Shown here in pieces: positions 19,981 through 26,158 of a DNA stretch of 26,158 nt. The position numbers were made by a program, and so were the translations under genes. The stretch comes from a virus. The stretch covers positions 1 through 26,158 of IMG/VR virus record IMGVR_UViG_3300042934_000534; one strand, written 5' to 3'. The notes beneath the pieces were generated by a model. The model did not search any database. It saw only the letters and a program-made list of their open reading frames with translations, and was not told the DNA's origin. Position 1 is the first letter of the stretch; each line of letters begins with the position of its first letter.

Positions 19981-20050
19981 TTAAGTTAACTGAATTTAAG
20001 CATGCAGTAGGCGGAAAACTCCGTTGACGCAATCACTTAAGCATGCTGAA
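19981..20050. promoter_or_regulatory. oR: Right operator cluster (three sites)
   Basis: Sites 19981-19994 TTAAGTTAACTGAA, 19996-20009 TTAAGCATGCAGTA and 20037-20050 TTAAGCATGCTGAA share the pL operator consensus. The first two are adjacent near the cI start; the third lies inside the pR promoter. Spacing (15 and 41 bp between centres) differs from the even pL array. Confidence 0.75.
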
Positions 20051-20052
20051 AT
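20024..20052 (+). promoter_or_regulatory. pR: pR promoter
   Basis: TTGACG (20024-20029) and TGAAAT (20047-20052) are 17 bases apart. The strongest operator (20037-20050) overlaps the spacer and -10 box, so a bound repressor would block RNA polymerase. Confidence 0.65.
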
Positions 20053-20079
20053 TGCGTCAGAGTCGAACGAGGATGCGAA

Positions 20080-20259
20080 ATGAATACGCATGAAGTCGCC
20101 GAATTCTTCGGCAGCAAGACAAAGCTGGCACTAGCTCTGGGCATCCGCCCGAGCGCTGTGACCATGTGGGGGGAAACCATCCCCGAATCCCGGCAGTACC
20201 AGATTCAGGTTCTTTCCAAAGGAAAGTTCAAGGCAGCAAAGAAGGCACAAGCCGCCTGA
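20080..20259 (+). CDS. cro: Cro-like repressor
   Basis: A 59-residue protein whose sequence (EVAEFFGSKTKLALALGIRP then SAVTMWGETIPESRQYQIQV) is that of a Cro-family helix-turn-helix protein: KTKLALALGI is helix 2 and PSAVTMWG helix 3. The basic tail KGKFKAAKKAQAA fits non-specific DNA contact. It is the first gene of pR, divergent from cI, and would shut off cI and lower early transcription during lytic growth. GAGGA lies seven bases before the ATG. Confidence 0.85.
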   Translation: MNTHEVAEFFGSKTKLALALGIRPSAVTMWGETIPESRQYQIQVLSKGKFKAAKKAQAA

Positions 20260-20323
20260 CATCCCAGTCCGCCGTTTCATTGAAGCCATCTTGACCGCAA
20301 CCTCCCCAAGGAAAAACTAGGAC

Positions 20324-20791
20324 ATGAAAACGCCCGTACTAGAGACCCGCCGCCAAGTTATGGCAGCCGTGTCCAACGCTTTCCCTGGCGGGATGGATTG
20401 CGCAGCGGCTCGCCTTGGCATCAAGAACAAGCGTCTGGAAAACCAGATCTACGAGACAGCAGGCTGCAAGCCGTTGAGCGATGCCGAGATATTCGTGCTG
20501 GAAAGCGAAACGAAGACCGAGCATCTGCCGGACTACATCTGCGCCATGTACGGCGGTGTGTTCGTGAGGATCCCGGAGGCGGGGGAGTTGGACAACGTCG
20601 ACCTGTACCAGCGCTCGCTGGCTGCATCTGCACAACGCGGCGCCCTTGATCAGATGGTTGCGTCAGCTTTGGAAGATGGCGAGATCGATGCGAATGAAGC
20701 AAAGAAGATCCGCGCCCTGCACGCCAAGTACATGTCGGCGAGCCTTGAGGCTATCGGGGCGGTGATTGAGTTGCACAAAGCCCGCGCATAA
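20324..20791 (+). CDS. CII-like phage regulatory protein (YmfL family)
   Basis: A 155-residue protein. The N-terminal half carries a helix-turn-helix (GGMDCAAARLGIKNKRLENQ) and the middle the motif LPDYICAMYGGVFVRIPE, typical of the CII/YmfL-type regulators. The C-terminal 60 residues are helical (DGEIDANEAKKIRALHAKYM). As second gene of pR, the place of cII in lambdoid phages, it probably controls the lysis-lysogeny decision. AGGAAAAACTAGGAC precedes the ATG. Confidence 0.78.
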   Translation: MKTPVLETRRQVMAAVSNAFPGGMDCAAARLGIKNKRLENQIYETAGCKPLSDAEIFVLESETKTEHLPDYICAMYGGVFVRIPEAGELDNVDLYQRSLAASAQRGALDQMVASALEDGEIDANEAKKIRALHAKYMSASLEAIGAVIELHKARA

Positions 20792-20802
20792 ATCGCAGGC
20801 AC

Positions 20803-20828
20803 AAAAAAGCCAGGTTCGTGGCCTGGCT
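20803..20828 (-). terminator. Terminator-like hairpin facing the minus strand
   Basis: Read on the minus strand, AGCCAGG / CCTGGCT with a seven-base loop is followed by TTTTTT. On the plus strand, the direction of the surrounding genes, there is no T-run. No minus-strand gene precedes it, so it may stop antisense transcripts or act only as an mRNA hairpin. Confidence 0.6.
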
Positions 20829-20852
20829 CATTGCTACTTCAGCGAGGCAATA

Positions 20853-21683
20853 ATGAATACACAGAATGCTTACGTCAATACCCCCAACAATGTCGCGACA
20901 CGTTTTTCCAATTCTGAAAACGTGTCGCGAACAGTTTCTATGTCCAGCTTGGAGCTGGTTCAGTTCATCAATTCAAATCGCGAACAGGGCGATCCCGTAC
21001 TCACCCATAAAAACCTGATGGCCAAAGTGCCTCGAGTTTTGGGTGCAGATCAATCGGCTAAATTTTCAGCCGATTACATGGACAGTCGAAGCCGCTCCCA
21101 AAAATGCTTCGTCTTCCCAAAGCGGGAAGCATGCCTCATCGCGATGTCCTACAGCTATGAGCTCCAAGCGCTCGTTTTCGACCGGATGACGGCACTTGAG
21201 GATCGCGAACGAGCTCGCTCCAGTCCATCCAATCCAAAGATCGTCGGCGAGCTGGCAATTCTCGAATGCTTCGATCGCCTGCTCAAGCCAGCGGCGTCGA
21301 GCAAGATGATGATGCTTGCCCAAATCGCCGCCAACAACGGACTTGATGCCAAGTTTCTGCCCGGGTATGCCGTCGATGCTGCGCCTGATGCAGCTGGCGG
21401 ATCTTCGATGCCGACGAAGTCAGCCACAGCGCTACTGAAGGACAGCGGCATCCGCTGCGCGCCGGCGGCTTTCAATCGTGCGCTGGCCGACCATGGCTTC
21501 CTCAAGCAGCTCCAGCGCAAGAACTCCAAACACGAGATGGTCGACTTCTGGTCCGTGACTGAAAAGGGCCTCAAGTACGGCAAGAACCTCACCAGCCCTC
21601 AATGCCCGCGCGAGACGCAACCTCACTGGTACGTCGACCGCTTCCTTGAGCTTGCCGTGCTTATCGGCAAAGGACGCCCATGA
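20853..21683 (+). CDS. rha: Rha-family phage regulatory protein
   Basis: A 276-residue protein; the start at 20853 was chosen for GAGG upstream; a frame from 20766 would run through the previous gene. Residues about 25-95 contain the Rha domain: SSLELVQFINSNREQ, then LTHKNLMAK and YSYELQALVFDRMTALED. The C-terminal half has a KilA-C-like or antirepressor-type segment (SATALLKDSGIRCAPAAFNR). Rha proteins are linked to phage growth and host-dependent interference. Codons 14-26 form a perfect 14-bp hairpin (20893-20930) shared with another gene of the phage. Confidence 0.8.
   Translation: MNTQNAYVNTPNNVATRFSNSENVSRTVSMSSLELVQFINSNREQGDPVLTHKNLMAKVPRVLGADQSAKFSADYMDSRSRSQKCFVFPKREACLIAMSYSYELQALVFDRMTALEDRERARSSPSNPKIVGELAILECFDRLLKPAASSKMMMLAQIAANNGLDAKFLPGYAVDAAPDAAGGSSMPTKSATALLKDSGIRCAPAAFNRALADHGFLKQLQRKNSKHEMVDFWSVTEKGLKYGKNLTSPQCPRETQPHWYVDRFLELAVLIGKGRP
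20893..20930. repeat. Intragenic inverted repeat, 14-bp arms with 10-base loop (copy 2)
   Basis: TCGCGACACGTTTT (20893-20906) and AAAACGTGTCGCGA (20917-20930) are perfect complements. The left arm also holds TCGCGA and lies in the 10-bp palindrome TGTCGCGACA. Same architecture as 8967-9004. Confidence 0.85.
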
Positions 21684-22489
21684 TGGCCAGATCCAGAAAT
21701 ATCAAACCGGGGTTCTTCTCGAACGAACACCTGGCTGAAGTAGATTTTGCAACGCGCCTCCTGTTTATCGGCATGTGGACCGAGGCCGATCGGGAAGGGC
21801 GCCTGGAAGACCGCCCGCGCCGTCTGAAAATGGCTCTGTTCCCGGCAGACGATGTCGACATCGAAAAGATGCTCGCCGACCTGGATCATTTGGGGTTCAT
21901 CACGCGGTACACCGTCGGATCATTCAAGGCCATCCAGATCGTGAACTGGTCGAAGCACCAGAACCCACACGTCAAAGAAGCCAAGAGCATCATCCCTGAA
22001 ATGCCCGGGTTAGAGGCTTTAGAGGAAGAGCATGGTGCAAGCCCGGTGCAAGCACCAGACAAGCACAGTTCTTTCCCTGCTGATTCCCTCTCTCTTGATT
22101 CCGGATTCCTGATTCCTGATTCCCTCACTCCGTCGCAGGCTCCGGTGGCGACCGAGGGCTTGTTCGCGTCGTTCTGGAAGCTCTACCCGCGCAAGGTCGG
22201 AAAGGACAAAGCCGAGAAGGCGTGGGCGAAGCTCAAGGTCAATCAGGCGCTGTACGACCTGATGGTCGCCGCTCTGGCCAAGCAGGTGCTGACACCTGAC
22301 TGGACCAAGGAGCGGGGCCAGTTCATCCCGCACCCTGCGACGTGGCTCAACGGCAAGCGCTGGCAGGACGAGATCCCCGAGCTTGCCAGCAACGTGCACC
22401 CGTTCCCGCAATCCCGCCACACCGGCTTCGCTGAACGCGATTACACGTCCGGCCTGAAGATGCGGGAGGACGGCAGCTATGCGCTCTGA
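21680..22489 (+). CDS. Phage replication initiation protein (O-like)
   Basis: A 269-residue protein. The N-terminal part (SRNIKPGFFSNEHLAEVDFA, then RLLFIGMWTEADREGRLEDR) is the usual start of winged-helix phage replication proteins; a Ser/Pro-rich linker follows (about 125-155); the C-terminal domain (FASFWKLYPRKVGKDKAEKA) is the DnaT/O-type helicase-loading part. The partner DnaC-like gene overlaps it by 11 bases. The linker DNA contains short direct repeats, a candidate origin as in lambda O. Start overlaps the rha stop (ATGATG). Confidence 0.83.
   Translation: MMARSRNIKPGFFSNEHLAEVDFATRLLFIGMWTEADREGRLEDRPRRLKMALFPADDVDIEKMLADLDHLGFITRYTVGSFKAIQIVNWSKHQNPHVKEAKSIIPEMPGLEALEEEHGASPVQAPDKHSSFPADSLSLDSGFLIPDSLTPSQAPVATEGLFASFWKLYPRKVGKDKAEKAWAKLKVNQALYDLMVAALAKQVLTPDWTKERGQFIPHPATWLNGKRWQDEIPELASNVHPFPQSRHTGFAERDYTSGLKMREDGSYAL
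22034..22123. repeat. Short direct repeats in the replication gene, candidate origin
   Basis: GGTGCAAGC occurs at 22034-22042 and 22045-22053. GATTCC begins at 22082, 22097, 22104, 22111 and 22118, the last four 7 bp apart. They lie in the linker-coding part of the O-like gene, where lambdoid origins carry iterons. Confidence 0.4.
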
Positions 22490-23285
22490 GCCAGTCCAAA
22501 CCACTCCAGAACTGCCGCCGGGCACTCGCATCCAGCCAGCCGAGTGCGAAACCCACGGCGCTTACGACCAGAAGGTTTATGCCGTGCTGGGCCGGCAGCT
22601 TAGAAGCAATTGCCCCGAGTGCAGCCGTATCGCCCGGGAGAAGTCCGAAGCCGCCGAGCAAGCCAACAAGGCGATGGAACTGCGCATGTCTCTTGCTCGC
22701 AAGCTGGGCGATGCGCTGATCCCGAAACGCTTCACCACTCGCACCCTGGGCAACTACCAGGCCGAGAACGAAGGCCAGCGCAAAGCCCTGCGGTTCTGCC
22801 AGCACTACGTGCAGATCTTTGACGAGATCCTGAAGACCGGCCGCTGCATGGTGCTGATCGGCAAGCCCGGTACCGGGAAAACCCACCTCGGCGCTGGCAT
22901 GGCCAACGAGCTGCTGCACAACACGTCTCGCACGGCCGTGTACCGCACTGTCGGCGCAATCCTTCAGGCGATCCGCTCCACGTACGACAAGCACAGCGAA
23001 CGCAGCGAGGCAGAGATTCTGTCGAGCCTGATCGACCCCGATCTGCTGGTGCTGGACGAGGTAGGCGTGAGCAAGGAACAGCCGAGCGACTTCGAGCTGA
23101 CGACCCTGTTCGCAATCATCAACGGCCGGTACGAGCAGGAGCGCCCCACGGTGGTGATCTCCAACCTCGAAGCCAGCCAGTTGCCGGCCGCCATGGGCGA
23201 TCGCTGCGTCGACCGTCTGCGCGAGGGCGGAATGATCGTGGTCCCGTTCGATTGGGAATCTCAGCGCGGCAAGGAGGGTTTCTGA
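22479..23285 (+). CDS. DnaC-like helicase loader (AAA+ ATPase)
   Basis: A 268-residue protein. Residues 23-48 hold a small zinc finger (CETHG ... CPECSR). Walker A GKPGTGKT is at 128-135 and Walker B LLVLDEVG at 189-196. The later SNLEASQLPAAMGDRCVDRL is the DnaC/IstB sensor and Arg-finger region. It would load the host DnaB helicase at the phage origin together with the O-like protein. The gene starts inside the end of the upstream gene, a coupled arrangement. Confidence 0.88.
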   Translation: MRSEPVQTTPELPPGTRIQPAECETHGAYDQKVYAVLGRQLRSNCPECSRIAREKSEAAEQANKAMELRMSLARKLGDALIPKRFTTRTLGNYQAENEGQRKALRFCQHYVQIFDEILKTGRCMVLIGKPGTGKTHLGAGMANELLHNTSRTAVYRTVGAILQAIRSTYDKHSERSEAEILSSLIDPDLLVLDEVGVSKEQPSDFELTTLFAIINGRYEQERPTVVISNLEASQLPAAMGDRCVDRLREGGMIVVPFDWESQRGKEGF

Positions 23286-23286
23286 C

Positions 23287-23751
23287 ATGAGCATCGACAA
23301 AGAAAAACTCCAGAAGCTGCTGTGGGCCGAAGCCGCGTCCTACCGTGCCGACTGCGCAGACTGGAAGCGCAACACCGAGGCGCTGCAGGAATTCCTCGGA
23401 GAGAAGACCGTGGAGGAGGTGGCGCTGGAGCTGCTGGCCGAGAACGATCGTCTTGGGCAAATTGAGTACGCATTTTCGGAGTGGATCGAGAAAACCGATT
23501 GGGTGCAGTCCACCGTGCAAGCGTCCGAACTTGGTCGTCACCGCGCTGATGTGCTGCGTACACGTATTGACCAGTTCAAGGCCGAGAACGAGGCGCTGCG
23601 GAAGGATGCCGAGCGCTACCGCTGGCTTCAGCATGGTCACAGTGGCTACATCGAAGTCGTCGAGTGGATCGGACCGCACGCTACCGGGATGACCGGCGAA
23701 GACCTTGACGCGCTTGTGGACGGCGCGATGGCCAAGGCGGTGCAGCCATGA
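23287..23751 (+). CDS. Unknown phage protein with coiled-coil middle
   Basis: A 154-residue acidic protein. Helices with heptad features occupy about 40-120 (TVEEVALELLAENDRLGQIE and FKAENEALRKDAERYRWLQ), and the end is GEDLDALVDGAMAKA. This AERYRWLQ ... DxDxxVDxAM layout is common in small early phage proteins; no function is known to me. AAGGAGGG lies ten bases before the ATG; the end overlaps ninB by ATGA. Confidence 0.65.
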   Translation: MSIDKEKLQKLLWAEAASYRADCADWKRNTEALQEFLGEKTVEEVALELLAENDRLGQIEYAFSEWIEKTDWVQSTVQASELGRHRADVLRTRIDQFKAENEALRKDAERYRWLQHGHSGYIEVVEWIGPHATGMTGEDLDALVDGAMAKAVQP

Positions 23752-24146
23752 ACGAGTTCGCAATCCGCAGCCAGCGCGATATCAGCCGCCTCATGGGCGT
23801 CCTGCACGCAACCGACTTCACCAAACCCAAGATCGTGGTCATAAAGGACGAGAAACGCCCTGACGTCTGCAACCGCAAGATGTGGGCAATGCTCAAGGAC
23901 GTATCCGAGCAAGTGGTCTGGCACGGCAAAAAGCTGACCAGTGAAGACTGGAAGTGCCTTTTCAGTGCCTCGCTGGAGAAGCAGCGCGCGGAGCCAGGCC
24001 TCGATGGTGGATTCGTCGTGATGGCCGTATCGACCCGCAAGCAGTCGCAGAAGTGGTTTAGCGATCTGTTCGAGCTGATGCATGCCTTTGGCGCCGAGCA
24101 TGGCGTGCGCTGGAGTGAGCAGGACAAGTGGGGAGGGCGCTACTGA
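23748..24146 (+). CDS. ninB: NinB-like recombination mediator
   Basis: A 132-residue protein, slightly shorter than lambda NinB (146). The typical NinB features are the middle KRPDVCNRKMWAMLKDVSEQ, then GKKLTSEDWKCLFSASL, and a late SRKQSQKWFSDLFELMHAFG with His/Glu-rich end. NinB (Orf) binds single-stranded DNA and helps load recombinases. It overlaps the genes on both sides (ATGA and TGATG). Confidence 0.85.
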   Translation: MNEFAIRSQRDISRLMGVLHATDFTKPKIVVIKDEKRPDVCNRKMWAMLKDVSEQVVWHGKKLTSEDWKCLFSASLEKQRAEPGLDGGFVVMAVSTRKQSQKWFSDLFELMHAFGAEHGVRWSEQDKWGGRY

Positions 24147-24757
24147 TGCGCGTAGCCATCAAGGAATCGAAGGCGCCCAAGCCGAAGAAGTGCAAGAACC
24201 CAGCGTGCGGCGAGTCATTCGTCCCGCAGCGCCTCGGGCAGGCGGTATGTGGGTACAAGTGCGGTCTGGCCATCAAGGAAGTCAATCAGGCGAAGGCCGG
24301 CAAGGCGTTGGCCCAGATTGGTCGCCGCGAGATCAAGGTCCGCAAGGAAAAACTGAAGACGAGGGCGGATCACCTGCGAGAAGCGCAGGCCGCCGTAAAC
24401 GAGTACGTCCGCCTGCGTGACGCGCACCTGCCGTGCATCAGCTGCGACTCGATGCCGAACGACAACGACCTGATGACGGGCAGTCGCTGGGACGCCGGTC
24501 ATTACAGGTCGGTCGGCGCCTGTCCGGAGCTGCGATTCGAGCCGCTGAACATCCACCGCCAGTGCGTGAAGTGCAACCGCAACCTGTCCGGTAACGCGGT
24601 CGAGTACCGCATCCGGTTGGTGCTGCGCGTCGGCGCCGAAACCGTGGCTTGGCTCGAAGGGCCGCATCAGCCCCGCAAGTACACCGCCGAAGAAATCAAA
24701 ACCATCAAGGCCGAATACCGGGCCAAGACCCGCGAACTGAAGAGGGCTGCAGCATGA
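24146..24757 (+). CDS. ninG: NinG-like recombination nuclease (Rap family)
   Basis: A 203-residue protein, the size of lambda NinG (204). The N terminus carries a zinc site (KKCKNPACGESFVP, then CGYKCGLA). The core has LPCISCDSMPNDNDLMTGSR, then WDAGHYRSVGACPELRFEPL and NIHRQCVKCNRNLSGNAVEY, an HNH-like treble clef with a second set of Cys pairs. NinG/Rap resolves recombination intermediates. The start at 24146 has GGAGGG nine bases upstream and overlaps the ninB stop. Confidence 0.92.
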   Translation: MRVAIKESKAPKPKKCKNPACGESFVPQRLGQAVCGYKCGLAIKEVNQAKAGKALAQIGRREIKVRKEKLKTRADHLREAQAAVNEYVRLRDAHLPCISCDSMPNDNDLMTGSRWDAGHYRSVGACPELRFEPLNIHRQCVKCNRNLSGNAVEYRIRLVLRVGAETVAWLEGPHQPRKYTAEEIKTIKAEYRAKTRELKRAAA

Positions 24758-25449
24758 TCTATCCAAGTGTTCTGAACGCAGTTGTTTCGGCCCTCGCGGC
24801 TGAGGCCATCGACAACACCAGTAAGCAGGCTTGGCAGAAGCTATACAACTCTGCCGATGAGGAGGAGGGCGGGGATCTGGCGACACTGGTCCGCTCCCGT
24901 GGTGCTGACACCATCGACCGCACTCAGGTGGATTGCTGGGTATCTGCCCGGCTGCACAGCGCGCTTGAGCAAAAGCACTGGGATGCGCTTGTGGCGAAGT
25001 ACAGCACCCACAAGGGGCGCAAGGTGAAAGCCATTGCGGCACTGCAAACACAGATCAACACGCCGGCGCCGAAGCTGTTCCTGTTCAAGGCGACCACTGC
25101 CTGGGCTATCCCGCAGCTGAAGGGTGCGCGGCCCAAGGTGGCGACCTCCGTGTCTGTCGAGATCCCAATCGATGCGCCAGAGTGGCGCCGCGAGGCTGTG
25201 GTGAAGGCTGCGCTGGCTGCCGGTCAGGCGAAGGTGAAGCGTGACAGCTCGCGATCCGCCGACATGATCGTACTCAAGGACAGCTTTTACGACATGAACA
25301 CCTGGGACAACGACGGCACGCCGGAATCAACTCGCCGCCGGTGGCGGCAGGATATCGGCAAGGCTGCTGATGGCCTGGTCAACGAGGCGCTGGCACACGC
25401 CGCCGACATTCTCGGAGGCGAAGGTTTGCTGATTGACCAAGCTGCGTGA
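24754..25449 (+). CDS. Putative late-gene regulator (Q-like by position)
   Basis: A 231-residue protein from MIYPSVLNAV, overlapping ninG by ATGA. Helical N-terminal part (about 1-75), then HWDALVAKYSTHKGRKVKAI, a possible helix-turn-helix, and near the end FYDMNTWDNDGTPESTRRRW. In lambdoid phages the last early gene after ninG encodes antiterminator Q, and here a promoter-like box and a terminator follow, as pR' and tR' do. The sequence itself does not prove Q activity; the family is otherwise unnamed to me. Confidence 0.5.
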   Translation: MIYPSVLNAVVSALAAEAIDNTSKQAWQKLYNSADEEEGGDLATLVRSRGADTIDRTQVDCWVSARLHSALEQKHWDALVAKYSTHKGRKVKAIAALQTQINTPAPKLFLFKATTAWAIPQLKGARPKVATSVSVEIPIDAPEWRREAVVKAALAAGQAKVKRDSSRSADMIVLKDSFYDMNTWDNDGTPESTRRRWRQDIGKAADGLVNEALAHAADILGGEGLLIDQAA

Positions 25450-25456
25450 TTGCCTG

Positions 25457-25486
25457 TTGACATCAGTGAGCGAATGAGCGAAATTA
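25457..25486 (+). promoter_or_regulatory. Candidate late promoter (pR'-like)
   Basis: A perfect TTGACA (25457-25462) directly follows the Q-like gene. The -10 is poor (AAATTA at 25481-25486, 18-base spacer), so activity would need support. The terminator 45 bases on gives the lambda-like order promoter, terminator, late transcript. Confidence 0.3.
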
Positions 25487-25529
25487 ATCCCATCCTGTCA
25501 TTCCTGCGTGTGTAGGACTGACGAACGAG

Positions 25530-25554
25530 ACCCGGCCACTGCGCCGGGTTTTTT
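25530..25554 (+). terminator. Intrinsic terminator after the early right operon
   Basis: ACCCGGC / GCCGGGT with a six-base loop, followed by a run of T. It lies only 14 bases before the tRNA-Thr, so the tRNAs need read-through or a promoter within the hairpin region. Confidence 0.8.
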
Positions 25555-25568
25555 ATTGCCTGAAATTC

Positions 25569-25644
25569 GCCGTCATAGCTCCAGTGGTAGAGCAGTCGCC
25601 TTGTAAGCGAATGGCCCGGGGTTCGAATCCTCGTGACGGCACCA
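25569..25644 (+). tRNA. Phage tRNA-Thr (TGT)
   Basis: A full cloverleaf of 76 bases with encoded ACCA: acceptor GCCGTCA/TGACGGC, D stem GCTC/GAGC, anticodon loop CTTGTAA (anticodon TGT), T loop TTCGAAT. The first pair of the anticodon stem is a G-A mismatch; everything else pairs. It reads ACA codons, which are rare in GC-rich pseudomonads, a plausible reason for a phage copy. Confidence 0.93.
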
Positions 25645-25647
25645 AAT

Positions 25648-25722
25648 TGGCGTGTAGCTCAGCGGTAGAGCAGGCGGCTGTTAACCGCCCGGTCGGAGGT
25701 TCGAACCCTCCCATGCCAGCCA
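25648..25722 (+). tRNA. Phage tRNA-Asn (GTT)
   Basis: A full cloverleaf of 75 bases with encoded CCA: acceptor TGGCGTG/CATGCCA (one G-T pair), anticodon stem GGCGG/CCGCC, loop CTGTTAA, T loop TTCGAAC. It starts three bases after tRNA-Thr, so both are in one transcript. The following 204 bases (25723-25926) hold no gene that I can support. Confidence 0.93.
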
Positions 25723-25926
25723 GCAACACCTGTAGCCAGGACAGCCCTCGGGAAGGCCTGGACGTCGATAGCCGGACAGTGCGACGCACGGATCAACGCC
25801 GGCAGCCCGCGCACCTTGACCTCACAATGCTTTCAGGGTGGCGCGAGACAAGAACAGCGAGATCGATGCAAAGGGGCGTCGACGCTGGGATGGTCTTTGG
25901 CCGACAGCTCGGAAAGACGAGCGCAC

Positions 25927-26158
25927 CTATTTTCGCATCGCGCGATTTATCCGCATCCAGTCTCGGTAGGCTGCCGTTCGTTGAGCATCCGCCAGAGCTT
26001 TGGCATCAGTAAATCTCGCCCAAGCTTCGTCGCTAGAGTCGCAATCAATGATTTTGTAGGCAGCTTCCTCCAGCAGATCTGCTTGTCGGAACATTTCGGT
26101 ATTCGCGGCGATCTGGTCATCCCAGAATCGCTCGCCTGATAGATCTGAGGTGCTCTCG
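25927..26158 (-). CDS. Unknown protein, C-terminal part
   Basis: An open minus-strand frame enters from the right edge and stops at 25927, giving 76 residues. It is helical and charged (DDQIAANTEMFRQADLLEEA, then DAKALADAQRTAAYRDWM) and ends INRAMRK. Its start lies outside the window. It points against the early right operon and tRNAs, which is unusual at this place in a lambdoid map and suggests a separately expressed cargo gene. Not recognised. Confidence 0.5.
   Translation of the reverse strand, partial: ESTSDLSGERFWDDQIAANTEMFRQADLLEEAAYKIIDCDSSDEAWARFTDAKALADAQRTAAYRDWMRINRAMRK

Noticed and set aside
22347-23300. Minus-strand frame of 317 codons opposite the DnaC-like gene
   Set aside because: The sense strand encodes Walker motifs and a zinc finger; the antisense reading has no recognisable domain.
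24215-25051. Minus-strand frame opposite ninG and the Q-like gene
   Set aside because: Shadow frame; both sense genes have coupled starts and family features.
25723-25926. Possible third tRNA or small gene after tRNA-Asn
   Set aside because: No cloverleaf with a T-loop consensus and no frame with a start and ribosome site could be made out.
1-26158. CRISPR array or insertion sequence
   Set aside because: No regularly spaced repeats of 25-40 bases and no transposase reading or paired terminal repeats with a target duplication were seen.

Overview
The window reads as the left-hand part of a lambdoid prophage in a Pseudomonas-type chromosome. Host clues are a gamma-glutamylputrescine-oxidoreductase-like gene at the left edge, a tRNA-Val(GAC), a DUF1654-type gene (a family I know mainly from pseudomonads) and a GC-rich base composition. 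Only positions 1 to about 497 are host DNA. The phage begins in the 3' half of the tRNA-Val gene, which acts as attL, and runs past the right edge, so attR and the lysis, head and tail genes are not seen.

Layout: (1) 1-497: host oxidoreductase and tRNA-Val/attL. (2) 529-3540, minus strand: terminator, integrase with three 11-bp arm-type repeats behind it, excisionase, a ParB-like protein and unknown genes. (3) 3709-6612: a plus-strand islet antisense to the phage left operon, holding two pairs of paralogous small genes, with a minus-strand gene inside it. (4) 6657-16250, minus strand: the left (pL) operon, with a DNA methyltransferase ending in a putative beta-clamp motif, a lambda-Exo/YqaJ nuclease, RecT, a coiled-coil protein, tiny membrane proteins, an HNH endonuclease, a second methyltransferase and a zinc-ribbon protein. 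A plus-strand AbiC-like gene (8035-8871) interrupts it. (5) 16264-19970, minus strand: the prophage-state segment, with a DUF1654 gene under a LexA-box promoter, a membrane zinc-ribbon protein, a DUF3037/HipA-like kinase pair, a small gene and the CI-type repressor. (6) 20080-25449, plus strand: Cro, CII-like, Rha, an O-like replication protein, a DnaC-like helicase loader, NinB, NinG and a putative Q-type late regulator, followed by a terminator, two phage tRNAs (Thr-TGT, Asn-GTT) and the end of an unknown minus-strand gene.

How it fits together: CI and Cro would act at a 14-bp operator (about TTAAGCATGCTGAA) found three times at pL (16192-16250) and three times between cI and cro (19981-20050). 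pL has a near-consensus promoter and a boxA antitermination element about 45 bases downstream. The left operon supplies recombination, DNA modification, excision and integration; the right operon supplies replication and late control. Likely lysogenic-conversion or defence cargo is the HipA-like/DUF3037 pair, the AbiC-like protein, the membrane zinc-ribbon protein and the plus-strand islet.

The least explained signals are: a 14-bp-arm, 10-base-loop inverted repeat with a compensated base-pair change inside two unrelated genes; hairpins just upstream of many left-operon ribosome binding sites, including an orphan copy; the paralogous islet; a nested palindrome in front of the HipA-like/DUF3037 pair; and an 18-bp perfect inverted repeat upstream of the HNH gene. 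All family assignments come from reading motifs by eye; no database search was run.
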